A stretch of 38,056 nucleotides of DNA from Parasitella parasitica (Eukaryota > Mucoromycota > Mucoromycetes > Mucorales > Mucoraceae): NCBI GenBank assembly GCA_025201805.1, contig MU619293.1:70923-108978 (forward strand), written 5' to 3'. A program made the translations under genes and the position numbers. Below the pieces are notes generated by a model. The model was given only the letters and a program-made list of their open reading frames with translations, was not told the origin of the DNA and made no database searches. Below are positions 10,982 to 22,807 of this stretch, piece after piece. Each line of letters begins with the position of its first letter. Positions within the stretch are counted from its first letter, which is position 1.

Positions 10982-11232
10982 ATGAACATCTACTAATTTT
11001 AACTACAAATCAACTGAAATGTTACGAGAACCAAAACACTATATGATTCTATTAACTAAAACATGGTTAAGCGCTATGAATTAAACCTAGCAGCATCCTT
11101 TCCTCTTATTATGTTCTATTCATATTTGACCGACAATTTGTTTTTGCATTACTCGACGATATCCACCAGCCGGACTGTATATACACTTAATCACCACCAA
11201 CTACCAAAAAAAATGCAGATACATTATTTAAT

Positions 11233-11496
11233 ATGACAGCCTTAGATATGCACAACCACCTCCAGATGCCAAAATCCATTGAAGATCCACCTTCTTACCT
11301 TATAAACTCACTTCCTTCAACGTTCCATACCAAGAACGCAAGAATATCAATTGATGCCTGGCGTATCCGTTGGCCTTCCATATGTGCCATACTATTAGAA
11401 ATGGACTATTTAGCCCACTCTCAGCTTCCTGAAGTCTCAGACCATCTTGGTGACCCCTCCGTCAATTACCTTCATTACATTCAAGAAACATTTTAA
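11233..11496 (+). CDS. Doubtful small ORF (87 aa), unknown
   Basis: An ATG-to-TAA ORF in otherwise stop-rich DNA. It is Pro/Ser-containing in the first half and has an amphipathic WRIRWPSICAILLEMDYLAH segment that looks protein-like rather than random. No signal peptide or known motif. It lies 250 bp downstream of the transposase relic in a gene-poor island, so it may be a fragment of a mobile element or of an older gene. I do not recognise it. Confidence 0.28.
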   Translation: MTALDMHNHLQMPKSIEDPPSYLINSLPSTFHTKNARISIDAWRIRWPSICAILLEMDYLAHSQLPEVSDHLGDPSVNYLHYIQETF

Positions 11497-12028
11497 GATA
11501 GCTAATCATTATTATTCCTTTACACTTCCTTCTTTTACATTTTCCCTTTAATCCCCAAAGTGCCTTTCTTTCCTTTTTCACTGCGATCTGACCAGGGCAA
11601 TACAGCATGTAAACGTTATGTGCTCATTGGCTGCTTTATTTTGTATTATCACATAAAAGGTACCGTTCGTTTCAAAAATATACTGTACTGTGACGAATAG
11701 GCTCAAGGTTAACAGTTAATTATCTGAATTGAGAAGCAATTTAACCAAGTTGAAAGTCGACATTATGACTTTTGGGAATAGACAATATGATTTTTCGAAA
11801 GCGCACAGTACCACTTCCAGTCTAATTTTACTTGTTTTGGATTTATGGAAAAACTGAGAAAACTTTTTTTGGCAATGTCAAACGCAAAACAAGTGCTAGA
11901 ATGTGCCGAAAAAATAGGTTTAAAAACTTTGTGTATAAAAATATTGTCATAGTGTCTTGGAGTAAATAAAAATATAATAAATTTGTTTTTTTATAAAAAT
12001 AGAAAAAATTGAGAATCAAGATGATGAT
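11497..12028. other. Spacer downstream of the OPT gene, no gene seen
   Basis: AT-rich DNA covering the 3' flank of the minus-strand OPT gene. No coding signal was found on either strand. Confidence 0.5.
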
Positions 12029-14332
12029 TTAAGGAATGATGCCAGAATAGTTGGCAGCAGCCAGATCGCAATGATCAATTTCGTTTCCCCACCAATCAGC
12101 TTGCCATCCAGATCCCGTAGAGACGCCAAAAATAATAAGGCCGGCAATAACTACACCCGAATCAAATGCGGCTGAGGTGATGTAGTTATACTTTGTCCAC
12201 CAGTCTCTATGATACTTGTGGATATAGTACATGAAGGTAAAGCCAGCAGCAAACCACATGGAAAAATTCAAAGGAACAGCAGGTGGCATCATGCCAGTAG
12301 AGTTCAAAATCAGAGGCAAATGAATGTACTTGATCCAGCTTTTGGGATACCTCTTGGATAGAAGCCAAATGGGAATAGGGATCAAAAAACCAATAAGGAA
12401 GAACCAAAGCATACTATTATAAGGGCTTTCAGGACCAAACATCTTTTGAGGCCCTATAGCACCCCAAATTACAGAAGCAGAGTAGAATGTACGAGCACTG
12501 GGGCAAGTGAAAGGATAAGCAGCAGCTGTGCAAATGTACTTGACGGTATCCATAAGCCAGGTAGCAGTAGCTAAATTCACAAGACCAGCAATGGCTGTAC
12601 CCAATAGCTGGGCCCAGAACATGGCTCTTGGAGGAATCTTGGTGTAGTGACCCAGTTTAAGATCACTAACAAAGATGAGACATTGATACATGGAAATAAA
12701 ACCGTAGGTTTTGAAAGTAACATTGGCAATAGGATGACCAGGAAGGGCAAAACCGATAACAAACTCAGTAATGACATTAAGACCTGGTTTTTGATTGGTA
12801 ACAGCTTGTATAATACCGATAGGAAGCACAAATATTGTAGGAATTGCAATGGCAAGTATTAATCCCCACCAAGGGAGGTAAATAGGCCATTCGTAAATAA
12901 CAGCAAAAGAGGCCCCAAATGAAATGGTGAAAATGGCAATATACCACCAATGAGGAACTTCAGGATAAGCACGCATCAACTTGTGGTGGATATCTTCATT
13001 TTTTTGTGCACGAGAATCCTTGAATTGTCGGATAATGTCCTTACCATGGTACAATACTGTATGTGTTAAAATGCTAGTAATACCTGCAAAACTAATACCA
13101 TAAGTAAGCGCAAAGAAAGAAGACATGCGCAGAGGGCCATATTCCTCATAAAGAACGGGATCCAGAAGCTTGTCAGGAGTCAAGACGAGCGTGTTGTTCC
13201 AGGCCTCACCTTGAGCATTGAAAAGACCGGATGTAAGGATGGGGAATTTTTGAGCTTCCCAAACGTTGGAGTAATATAAAGCAGGTACGATAATCCAAGC
13301 AATAATAACAAAACCAACACCAATATTAAGAATAGCAAATAATGGAACAACAAGAGGAGAACTAAGGTAAGATGTAATAGTTGCCCAGTCAAACGAGACA
13401 GCCAGCATACCTAAACCGTTATAAGAACCCGTCAATTGAGCCAAAACAAGGTTGTCAGGCTTGATCCAGCAAGCCCAAGAAAAAAAGGTTAGGATTTGGA
13501 AAAAGTAGCCTGGAAGCCAGTAGTAGACAAACATTCCACAGAAGCAGTATCCAAACCAACGAAGTCGAGTAGGGCCGCACCAGTTGATATCTGTCTGATG
13601 GAAAGAAGTAAAAAGAGAAATATTAGCCAAATTAGAGGGCCAAACCATTGCCGACGGGTATACAAGGAAAGGACGAAGGATTCCAGCCATACCATAGCCA
13701 ATAAACTGAGTCGTCCAGATGAGCAGAATACCTCCACCCCAACCAAGATTTTGATTGTAAAAGAGGCGCTGAATAGTAACGATGTCAATAGCATATGCAG
13801 CATTGTAAGAGCAATTAGCCATAACTGTAATCAAAACGTGCTCCTTCATATTGAATGGACCGGGATTAAAGAATCTTGATTTGGGAATGACCTTTTCCAT
13901 GATTTTACCAATGGGGAAAGTAAGCAATTGAACAACCAGAGGAGATAAAGTCAAAGCATTTTGTCGGTACCAGAAGAACTGGTTGACAAAACTAAGTAAG
14001 CAACTGAAAACGATGCCCAAAGACCACATACGGAACGTGTATACGGGAAGAGTTGGGTCATCAGTGCTATTGACGAATGATTTTTAATAGCCTGTTTGAC
14101 CGATATCTAAATAGAAGACTTACTTGCGAACCACAGCGCGAACTTCCTCGATAGGGGAGTCTTCATCATCGTCGAGATGGCCCAAAGAGGACCTTTCAAT
14201 ATCATCAGGATGTTGCTTTTCATCAGCCCTAGCTTCCAGGAAATCTTCTGCAATCATAGTTTCCGAGATGACATAATCTCCATGACCATAGTCTTCTTTC
14301 TTGCCAAAAGAGGAAACGCTTGTCCCTGTCAT
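12029..14332 (-). CDS. OPT-family oligopeptide transporter
   Basis: Proton-coupled uptake of small peptides (or related ligands) across the plasma membrane. Exons 14124-14332 and 12029-14066 (57-bp intron) give 748 aa. The N-terminal 70 residues are acidic and soluble, ending in EEVRAVVRN. The splice produces VRNTDDPTLPVYTFRMW, the conserved OPT entry sequence into the first membrane helix. The OPT signature NPGPFNMKEH is at about 137-146, and TKIPPRAMFWAQLLGT carries the KIPPR motif. There are many hydrophobic segments (about 14-16 expected) and a C-terminal NYSGIIP. The length is typical of fungal OPTs. The yellow-stripe branch is less likely, given NPGPFNMKEH. Substrate cannot be read from sequence. 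Confidence 0.93.
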
Positions 14333-16241
14333 TTGTGATAGAGAAAGAAGAGTTAAACTGATCAGTATTTAAGGAGAGGCTTTTATTTATATCCATCTGG
14401 CTATTAGAAATATTTGAATGATTGATTGCAATGTAAATGTACCCAGATTTCTCTTTTTGTACAGTTTTGTTCTTGCTAAATCACAAGAACTTTTTTACTC
14501 TTTTCGGTCAAAACCGCCAATTTAAGAAACTATACAGTTGATGGTGCATATGAGGCTGATCCTTTACATAAGTACAAATATTTGCTTGCAAAATGCCCCT
14601 GATAAATATCAAATTGATTAACGCAATCTAGAATAACTAACTACACACGACCATTACAAATCGAAATCTAAAACCTTTCTGATTTTGTATAATTTCTTTT
14701 TCGACGAAATAGTGTAATGTGTATACCTTTTTAGTCTTTTATATGCATATGCGTGATTAAAACTATATCGTTTGGTTCTTATAATCTCCTGACGATATGA
14801 TCCTGAGTGTTGAGAATAGTGGATTATAAAGTTTTCGCAGCTTATATATTGTATTTTACTCTGTATGTTGTTTCATCAATGTTCGTGGTTCCTAGACTAT
14901 CAATTGATTGATGACTAGGCGGTCAGGCTACCAATAACGCTAACAACCTTCAATGGTGCAGCCTCGTTAAGGTTATTTAAAATTTTAGATAGGAATATGT
15001 ATGTATGTCGGATAACACACACACACACACACACACAAAAAAAAAAAACTTCTGATTGTTGTGTAACACCCAAACAATAATAATAAAAAAATGGAAGGTA
15101 AGCATGCAATTCTGGAGGTTCGACACTCTCAGAAGTCTGCGCCACAACATTTTAGTAATGACACACTGATTTGTAGAATGCCATGATTGTATAATTACGG
15201 TATAAAAGAGAAATATTCTATAACTGGGATTAACAGCCGTAAAGCGTTAGCAAATACGGTATACAAAGAGGCACAAGTAAGCAATCTAAGCAGGCCAGTT
15301 TGATCTCTTCATGTGTTGGTATCGCCATTTAACCTGCTATTTGCTCGACATCATTGCAAAAGCTTGTTGAGCTCGTGAGCCGATATAAATAAGGTTATTT
15401 CATTACCAAAATAACTTTAAACCCAATAGTCGTGCAGCGTGAGTCAAGTTTGTTGCAACATGGCCTCTTGCCTTTTGAGCAAGCATAGAGATACTGACTC
15501 TCATAATGTCAAGCTTTAGCTAAAAATCTTGAACTGGAATGCGTCTCTTTAACTTGGCTTCATATAAAGTTTCGTTGCTTATTATAATTTGAAAACAGTA
15601 AAAGACGAAGAAAAGCTAACAGAGAATAGTAGGAAGTTACTGGTAGTCTACTTGACGTTTTTGCCAAGTGGCGATATAAATCTTTGCCAAATATAACTAT
15701 TTAAACTGCCCGTAGAGTTTATACTCTACACCATTTTTGTGTTGAGTTTTTTTTATTGCAATTTAAAAAAAAATTGTAGCTATCAAACAGGCCATAATCA
15801 ATAATGCATCATTGATTTTTGAATGTAGTATTTGCACAAGTAAGAAAAAAGGTCTTCTAGATATAAGCATCTAAATGACGTTGCAAATAAGCGCAAATCA
15901 CTTTTAATTCTAGATGGGATCGTAGAGTTTGGCTCAGCAAAAAAACTCTCATCAGACATGAAAGCTTAGGTTGTGCCTCAGCATAATGGCTTTTATTGAA
16001 CATGAGAGCATTGGTATTGGCTCAGCATAGCTCAAGCCAAGAATGGGATCATTGTTTAATTCTGCATGGCATACCAAAGCGACGATCATTTTTCCAATGT
16101 GATTTCCCCGCACCTCTCTCTTAATTTGGCAAGTAATTCTGTGAAACCTGGGGTTTGATGTTTAAAAAGACTGAAAAAATCTTTTGTGTTGCCTTTATCT
16201 TTCATATCTTTTTTTTTTATCGACTTGTGAGATTATATAAG
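14333..16241. other. Long gene-poor spacer between OPT and VCX1 genes
   Basis: About 1.9 kb holding the OPT promoter and the VCX1 promoter. Visible items are an inverted repeat GTTCTTG/CAAGAAC at 14469-14490, a CA microsatellite at 15015-15037 followed by an A run, a hairpin-like GTAGAGT/ACTCTAC at 15712-15729, and three or four copies of a CTCAGCA word between 15930 and 16030 (TGGCTCAGCA twice). No ORF here has recognisable content. Confidence 0.5.
15015..15048. repeat. (AC)n microsatellite plus A run
   Basis: About 11 AC dinucleotides (15015-15036) followed directly by twelve A. Confidence 0.95.
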
Positions 16242-17831
16242 ATGAGCGAACGTGAACATTTGTTACCTCATCATGAGCAAGACCAAGCCTTGACTTTTAT
16301 GTCATCATTGAAGCATACCGTCCTCTCTTCCAAGATTAATTGGCTTCTTGTATTTGTCCCCATTGCTATCATTTTCTCTGGTGCTTCTGATACTGTCGTC
16401 TTTTCATTGAATTTTATTGCTATTATTCCATTGGCCAAGCTCCTTGGTTTTGGTAAGAAACGCATTGATTTAGTGCTATGGATTATTATACATAACAACA
16501 TCCGTTCGTTTAGCTACCGAGGAAATTGCTCTCAGATCTGGCTCTGTTATTGGCTCTGTAAGTGGTTCATTGATCAATATTAGAATAGAAACATGGCGCT
16601 AACATTGAAGATAGCTTTTGAACGCAACATTCGGAAATGCGGTTGAGCTCATTCTTGGTATGATTGCGTTGAAGGAAGGATTAGTTCGTGTAGTTCAAGG
16701 TGAGAATTCAAGGAGACATTCATTAATTTAGGATATTCATCGTATTACTGTGTAGCTTCTATTTTGGGTTCTATTTTGTCAAACATCCTTCTTGTAAGTG
16801 TGCAACAGCATTTGGGTAGGTTATCGACTATAACATGCATTATATAGGTTCTTGGCTGCTGTTTCTTGTTGGGCGGCATCGGTCGTTCTGAACAATCTTT
16901 TAACACTACTGGTAAGTCTTATTTATTTTTTTATTTTGTGTAAGGGTAACTAATATTACATCACTTATCAGCTGCACAGACTTCCACCTCCCTCTTGGGC
17001 CTTACTGCTTTGTCTTTATTGATTCCTGCTGCCTTTAGCGCAACTGCTGCTAACGCTACCGAAGTCGATAATGGCATTATCAATCTTAGTCATGGAACTG
17101 CCATTATTCTCTTGATTGTGTACGTTTTATACTTGGTTTTCCAACTCAAGACTCACTCCGAGCTATTTGAAGATGAAGTTGACGAAGAAGAGGTGCCTCA
17201 AACCACGCTTACTTTCTCTATTGTTTCGTAAGTAACAAGTTTATGTTATACTGCAATATATTCATCGTCTATCTTAGTTTATTAGTTATTGCTGGTTTCA
17301 TTGCTATTCATGCTGAGAGCCTTGTGGGCGCGTAAGTTCATTTAACTTAATGTTACACATATGCATACTCATTTCCTTGTTCCAAATTTAGAATTGAAGG
17401 TGTGGTTGAAGCCTGGGGCTTGAATGAAACCTTTGTAGGTCTCATAATTTTGCCCATTGTCGGAAAGTAAGTATTGGGAGAATCCCTGTGCTCTCATCTA
17501 TACTAAACAGCTACATATTAGTGCTGCTGAACATGTTAGCTCCATCACGTTTGCTATGAAGAACAAGATGAACTTGTGTATAGGTATTGCTGTTTCTTCA
17601 TCTCTTCAAATTGGTCTTTTGGTGTCTCCTGTTCTTGTCTTGACTGGTTGGGCCATTAATGTACCTATGACTTTCTTTTTCGAAATCTTCGAGACTGTTG
17701 TTCTATTTTCCAGTGTCTTGGTCGTTAATTATCTCATCGCTGATGGTAAATCCAACTGGCTTGAAGGTGCTTTGCTTTTAGCTTGCTATGCCATTGTTGC
17801 TTTGGCATTTTTCTATCATCCAATTGTCTAA
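16242..17831 (+). CDS. VCX1: Vacuolar-type Ca2+/H+ exchanger (CAX/Vcx1)
   Basis: Uses the proton gradient to load Ca2+ into the vacuole. Nine exons: 16242-16452, 16514-16557, 16615-16699, 16756-16793, 16848-16911, 16972-17227, 17278-17331, 17392-17466, 17522-17831 (378 aa; eight introns of 50-61 bp). Both CAX repeat signatures are intact: [10 protein letters not shown] (about 89-98) and [15 protein letters not shown] (about 273-287), with the conserved Glu in each. The first motif is built across an exon junction. Hydrophobic segments fit about 11 membrane helices, with an acidic loop ([10 protein letters not shown]) between the two halves. An in-frame ATG at 16155 would add an unconserved leader; 16242 ([11 protein letters not shown]) is preferred. 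Length is slightly below that of yeast Vcx1. Confidence 0.94.
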
Positions 17832-18460
17832 ATAACTTCAAAACTAGTAACATATCCACACAAAGTAAAGAAAATCTATGGCAACTAATATGCCTTTTTT
17901 AATTACAAAGTCTAAATCAACACCTTGATTTAAAACCTGCATAAGTCAGTTTCATATTGACATGAGACCTTCGTAGGAAGAATGAGAGGAATAATTTATA
18001 CTCCGTCGATACGTGATTGGACAACTGTAATTTGCTCACAAAATAGCTCAAGAGTGGCTCATTAGAAACGTAACACAAATAGCGCAAGTAAAGTTTGAAA
18101 CTTCATCTATCTTTTGAAGCTGTTGTGAAGTTCTTCAAATATAGTGGTTTATACAACATCAGCAACTCTGTTTGTTCTTATTGATATGCAATAAAAACTG
18201 TGGAAATTAATGTTCAATGATTACTAATAGCTACTCTTCATTGGAATCCGTTTGAATTCGATTCATAGCATGTTTTCTTTGTCCAGTTGTGGTTTTGACC
18301 ACCAGAGAGTTGAAAAAAAAAAAAAGAGTGAATACCATGAAATTTGGATACGCGTAGATCGTGTCCTTTCTTTACGCCAATAGACAAACGTAACTTATCG
18401 AAATAACGTTGATATTGGACAAACTTTTTTTTTTTAATTTTTGCTACTAATTAAAAGGTT
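17832..18460. other. Intergenic spacer, no gene seen
   Basis: AT-rich DNA between the same-strand VCX1 and POM152 genes. It contains A13 at about 18314 and T14 at about 18426 near the POM152 start, and no recognisable coding or RNA feature. Confidence 0.5.
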
Positions 18461-21400
18461 ATGCCACCATTAGCTCAACGATCTCCTGTGCCTTACGCAC
18501 ATCAAATCGCACTAATACCAAACACATCCATAGAATTCCCTACCCAACGCCTTTGGGCAGTGTCGATTTTCATACTACTACAGAGTCTTAAAGTCGTCGA
18601 CCTGTTTAGGGTTTATACTGCTGCATATCCGAACCAGTACAATGGCATTCTGATCAAGTGGTTTTTCATTGACGCTGCTTACATTTTGGCTCTCTACATG
18701 GTTAAAATCCCTTGGTTGCAATTCAGTTTTCTCAAGACTATATTGCTCATGTTTGCCTTCTTTTGGGTAGACTTTGTAGCATTTGCTATGCCTATCGTAT
18801 GTAAATATTATAATCAATCTATGTTTATTGCTAAAGCTGTCGTCTAGTTTGGCGTGAGCTCTGTTTTGTTCAAAGGCATCATCGGCAACTCGCTTGAAAA
18901 AAGAATCGTAGTTTCCAAAGGACAGCTTTCAAATGTCAACAACATTGTTCACAACTCTTCGCACATTTTGGGTACTCACACATTGCACATTCTTCCTTAT
19001 GGGTAAGCGTATCTAGAAACAACCTGTGCAGCTGTTTACTGATGAATTTGATAGCACTGCCAAGTTGAATCCTAGCGATGAGCTATTTTGCTTATCATCT
19101 AACGAGATTGGAAAGAAGGAAATATATATACCCATCATATTGAACAACACAACCCCTCGCTCCATTTCAATTTCTCGTATTGATTTTGATACAGGATTGA
19201 CTACAATTAGAGAACACACCGGCAAAGACATTCAAAGAGTTACCGAGATTGTTCATGCAAAGGAAGGCATAGAATATTATTATATTCGTATCCAGAAACC
19301 CGGTGCTTACAAGATCCATCAAATTGTATCAAAGCAAGGTGTTGGAATTCGCTTGGATAACAAAGTCGCATTTGTATACACTTGTCCCTATGCTCACATC
19401 AACCCTGTCCAAGCCAAAGATTATTGTACTGGGGATAATGAAGTTGTTCAGTTTCAAGTGATAGGTGTTCCTCCTTTGGACGTTTACTACACCAAAAAGA
19501 CTGACGACCAGAAGGTGCACGACCTTGAGTTGAACAGAATCCAGCCTGAAAATTTCGAATCTCCCTTGTTACGTCGCATAAATGAAGCTAAATCAATCGA
19601 ACGTCCCATTATTGCCAAGCCTGACTCAGATTTTTCATGGGCTGCAGCGAAACAACTCGATGTCAATCTTGACCTCACATTCGACAAAGCTTCCAAGCAG
19701 GAGTACAGATTAGCAAAAGTCAGAGATGGCGCAGGAAATGTAATTGATTTGTCTGGATTAGCCGCCCAACATTTGGAGGTGCATAGGCGTCCGACTGTAA
19801 ACTTTGGTTGTAGTCAAAAAGAGCCTGCGAATCTGCTAATCGGCGAAAAGTCTGTTCAATTGCCTTTGCTTCTCGAAGGATCCGGCCCATTTAATTTGGA
19901 GTACAAGTTCTCTGGCAATGCCGAGCATGTTCACAGGGCCAAGTTGAAGCCAAACGAGAGATCTATCGCAGCTCTTTCTCCTGGCGAATACAGCCTTGTT
20001 TCTGTCAGTGATAAATTCTGTCAAGGCGAAGTCAAATTCCCGTCTTCATGTCTTGTAGCTCAACCTCAACTTCCGGCTGTTAAACTTCAATCTACACCTA
20101 TTCCATCAGAATGTGCTGGCGATAACGAAATTGGCATGAAATTCGTCGCTGAATTCGCTGGTACCCCACCCTATGCTTTGGACTATACTGTTACCAAACA
20201 CAATGGTAGAAGCAAACAGATTGTCGAGCGCAAGCGGGAGATTATCGACAGGTCCCGTCATTTCTTTTCTTACTTGCCTAGCAACAGCGGCGAATACACC
20301 TATGAATTCACCTCGCTGGATGATCGCCACTACAAGAAACGCTCTCCTCAGATCGCACCCATCAAGCAGATTGTCCATCCTCAACCTGATGCCCGGTTTA
20401 GCCCAAAACATCGCTCTGTTCGTACGTGTCTCAACGAAGTCCTGTCTGTCGATGTTGATTTACGTGGCACACCGCCCTTCCGTTTGAAATGGACCGTCGG
20501 TGATCAGAAATATGGTGATTACGTTGAGAGTGAACGCTACACTATCAAGCTACCACCCTTTGATGTTGCTGGCCAGCATATTGTATCTTTGGTCAATATC
20601 ACTGATGACAATGGCTGCACTAAAGAATTAGAAGCTCGTGATTACACCATTGATGTCCGCCGTGATCGCCCTACTGCCTCATTCCTGACAGAACATCAAG
20701 CTGTTCGTACTGTGCTAGTCACTGAAGGTGCCTCTGCAAGATTGCAAATCGGCCTCACAGGCGAGGGGCCTTGGACTGTGTCATACTATAACGTAGAATT
20801 AGGAGAGCGTAGTTTGGTTACTCGTCGTTTCGATAATGCCAATGCCGAAATTGAAGTCAAGCATGTAGGCCACTACGCACTCTTGAGCGTTGATGATGCT
20901 ATCTGCAAAGGAGATGTTTTGGAACCTCAGTATTTGGTCAAGTGGCTGGAAAAACCAACGCTTTCGATTCCTCAGGATCAAGCTCTTGATTTAGGCCGCA
21001 ATATTTTCGAACGTAGTGCCGTGTGTCAGTATGTCAGTGATTCTATCGATATTGAATTCGACGGAAGTGGTCCTTTTTACTGTCTCTACAAGGAATACCG
21101 TTCCTCTATAGGCGGCATCCGCTCGCACTTCCTTGGCTCAGAGGAAATCACTGCTGGTAACAAGCGCGTGCATTTACCACTCAAGACGCGTGAACCTGGA
21201 AAGTATCGCTACGTCTTTGAAAAGATTGCTGATCAGCGGTATACTGATCCCTTTAGCATCGACAAATTGGAAGTACATCAGATTGTTCATGCCACCCCTA
21301 CAGTCAAATTTGCCAAATCTCGCAAGGATCGCACCCTGTGTGTTGGCGAAAAGTTGAACAGCACTGACATGGATCCTATCTATCTTGAATTCACTGGTGT

Positions 21401-22275
21401 CGCTCCTTTCAAGGCCGAGATCCATCTTCGTCTCGAGTCTGAAAAGTATGGCAGTATCTATTCTATCGAGTCCAAGACAACCAGATACAAACTGGATTTA
21501 CATAATGAACTGAAGGTTGCTGGTACCTACATGATTTCATTAAAAAGCGTCGACGATGCAAATGGCTGTGGCAGTGATGTTACTGATGGCGAGACTATCC
21601 ACATTAAAGCCTTGGAGATTGCTACCATTACATCCATCGATACATGTGATAATGTCTGTGTTGGCGATAATATCGACTTTAGTCTCTTTGGCATTGGCCC
21701 ATTCACTGTGCAATACCAATTCAACGGGCGAAACGAAATTGCAAAGACTCGTACACCTAAATTGTCACTCTTGGCTGATAAACCTGGTAACATCACTGTT
21801 GTCTCGGTTGGAGATCAAAGAAACAAATGCAAATCCTACCCCAAGAATCTAAGCAAGCAGATCCATGAGATTCCATCTTCATATGTCAGTGGTGGTCAGA
21901 ACATGATAGTAGATGTGGAAGAAGGTACAGTAAAAGCAGTTTCATTTTGTGCAATAAACTAAACCTGAATTTGCTGCAGGTGAAATGGTGGATGTTACCA
22001 TTGACTTGATCGGCACTGCACCATTTGACTTTGAATGGCGTAGATATAAACTTGAACGAGACAGCCGCAACAACAATTACTATAAGGGTGTCGTCTTGGA
22101 AAGCCACAATGTATATGGTGTCAAAGAGAACAAATATCTCATTCACACATCAACAGAGGGCATCATCGAGGTAATTTAATGTGGCGTTTTTTGGGTTATT
22201 TGATGAATATTAACTTGTTTGAATTGACACTAGCTTGCAAGCATTAAGGATCGATACTGCCAGTATCCCATCTAG
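18461..22275 (+). CDS. POM152: Nuclear pore membrane nucleoporin Pom152
   Basis: Integral membrane component of the lumenal ring of the nuclear pore complex. Exons 18461-18796, 18848-19002, 19055-21924, 21980-22170 and 22234-22275 (introns 51, 52, 55, 63 bp) give 1197 aa, somewhat shorter than the yeast protein. The N-terminal part has hydrophobic segments (LWAVSIFILLQSL, WFFIDAAYILALYMV, ILLMFAFFWVDFVAFAM). The rest is a large lumenal region made of repeated Ig-like units, visible as recurring GxxPFxLxY-type strands (GSGPFNLEYKF, GTPPFRLKWTV, GSGPFYCLYKE, GIGPFTVQYQF) and the linker phrase QIVHPQP/QIVHATP. Junctions ILPYG|TAKLNP and IIE|LASIKDRYCQYPI restore the conserved start of the lumenal part and the conserved C-terminus. 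Nearly all coding sequence is in one 2.9-kb exon, unlike its intron-rich neighbours. Confidence 0.93.
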
Positions 22276-22807
22276 AAAAACAAAAAAACAAAACAAAAAA
22301 CAAAACAAAACAATAGTATACATATTGTATAGTCAGAGTAAATAAATGATTAGATAAACACATTTCGTATGATTCATTCGATTAGACGCACGCTCTTACG
22401 CATAGGCCATTGAGTACTGTGCTTTATATTATGAAAGCTGTTGACTAAATGTAGCTATAGACCCTCTGCAACTGTTTGTTTTAGTTTTCATGACAAAAAT
22501 TTCGAGATTTTTAGGATATACATCGAATCCAGTCATTTCGTAATGACGGCTCCAGCAGAAACAATTGCTTCTTTGATTCGATAAATATTCTTTTCTTTTA
22601 TGGATATCATGGTTGTATATACGGTTGTATGTCGTATAATACAGAATGGTACTTTATGCATTCAATTATCGAAATCTTTTGCGTTTTGGTATGTATTTAC
22701 AGTTAAAGCAATATAGAAATGAAATAGAAAGAAAGCCCTGGGCACACTTTTTTCATGAAAATACTCTTTTTTTTTTAAAAAAAAAAAGAAAGAGAATCAA
22801 AAATAGG
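22276..22807. other. Convergent 3' spacer between POM152 and the Q/P-rich gene
   Basis: Contains the A3-6C repeat at about 22276-22311, the AATAAA at 22341 and a T/A homopolymer junction near 22767-22788. No gene was seen. Confidence 0.5.
22341..22346 (+). terminator. Probable polyadenylation signal of POM152
   Basis: AATAAA 66 bp after the POM152 stop codon, preceded by an A-rich AAAC-type repeat (about 22276-22311). Confidence 0.45.

Noticed and set aside
15108-15140. tRNA-like B-box (GGTTCGACACTC)
   Set aside because: The would-be T-arm stem does not pair and there is no A-box or acceptor stem at the right distance.
14915-15145. Minus-strand ORF of 76 codons
   Set aside because: Its middle is the translated CA microsatellite and A run (CVCVCV, FFF), and no known motif is present.
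15712-15729. GTAGAGT/ACTCTAC hairpin as a terminator
   Set aside because: No gene ends nearby, and fungal Pol II termination does not rely on such hairpins; a 7-bp stem is expected by chance in this much AT-rich DNA.
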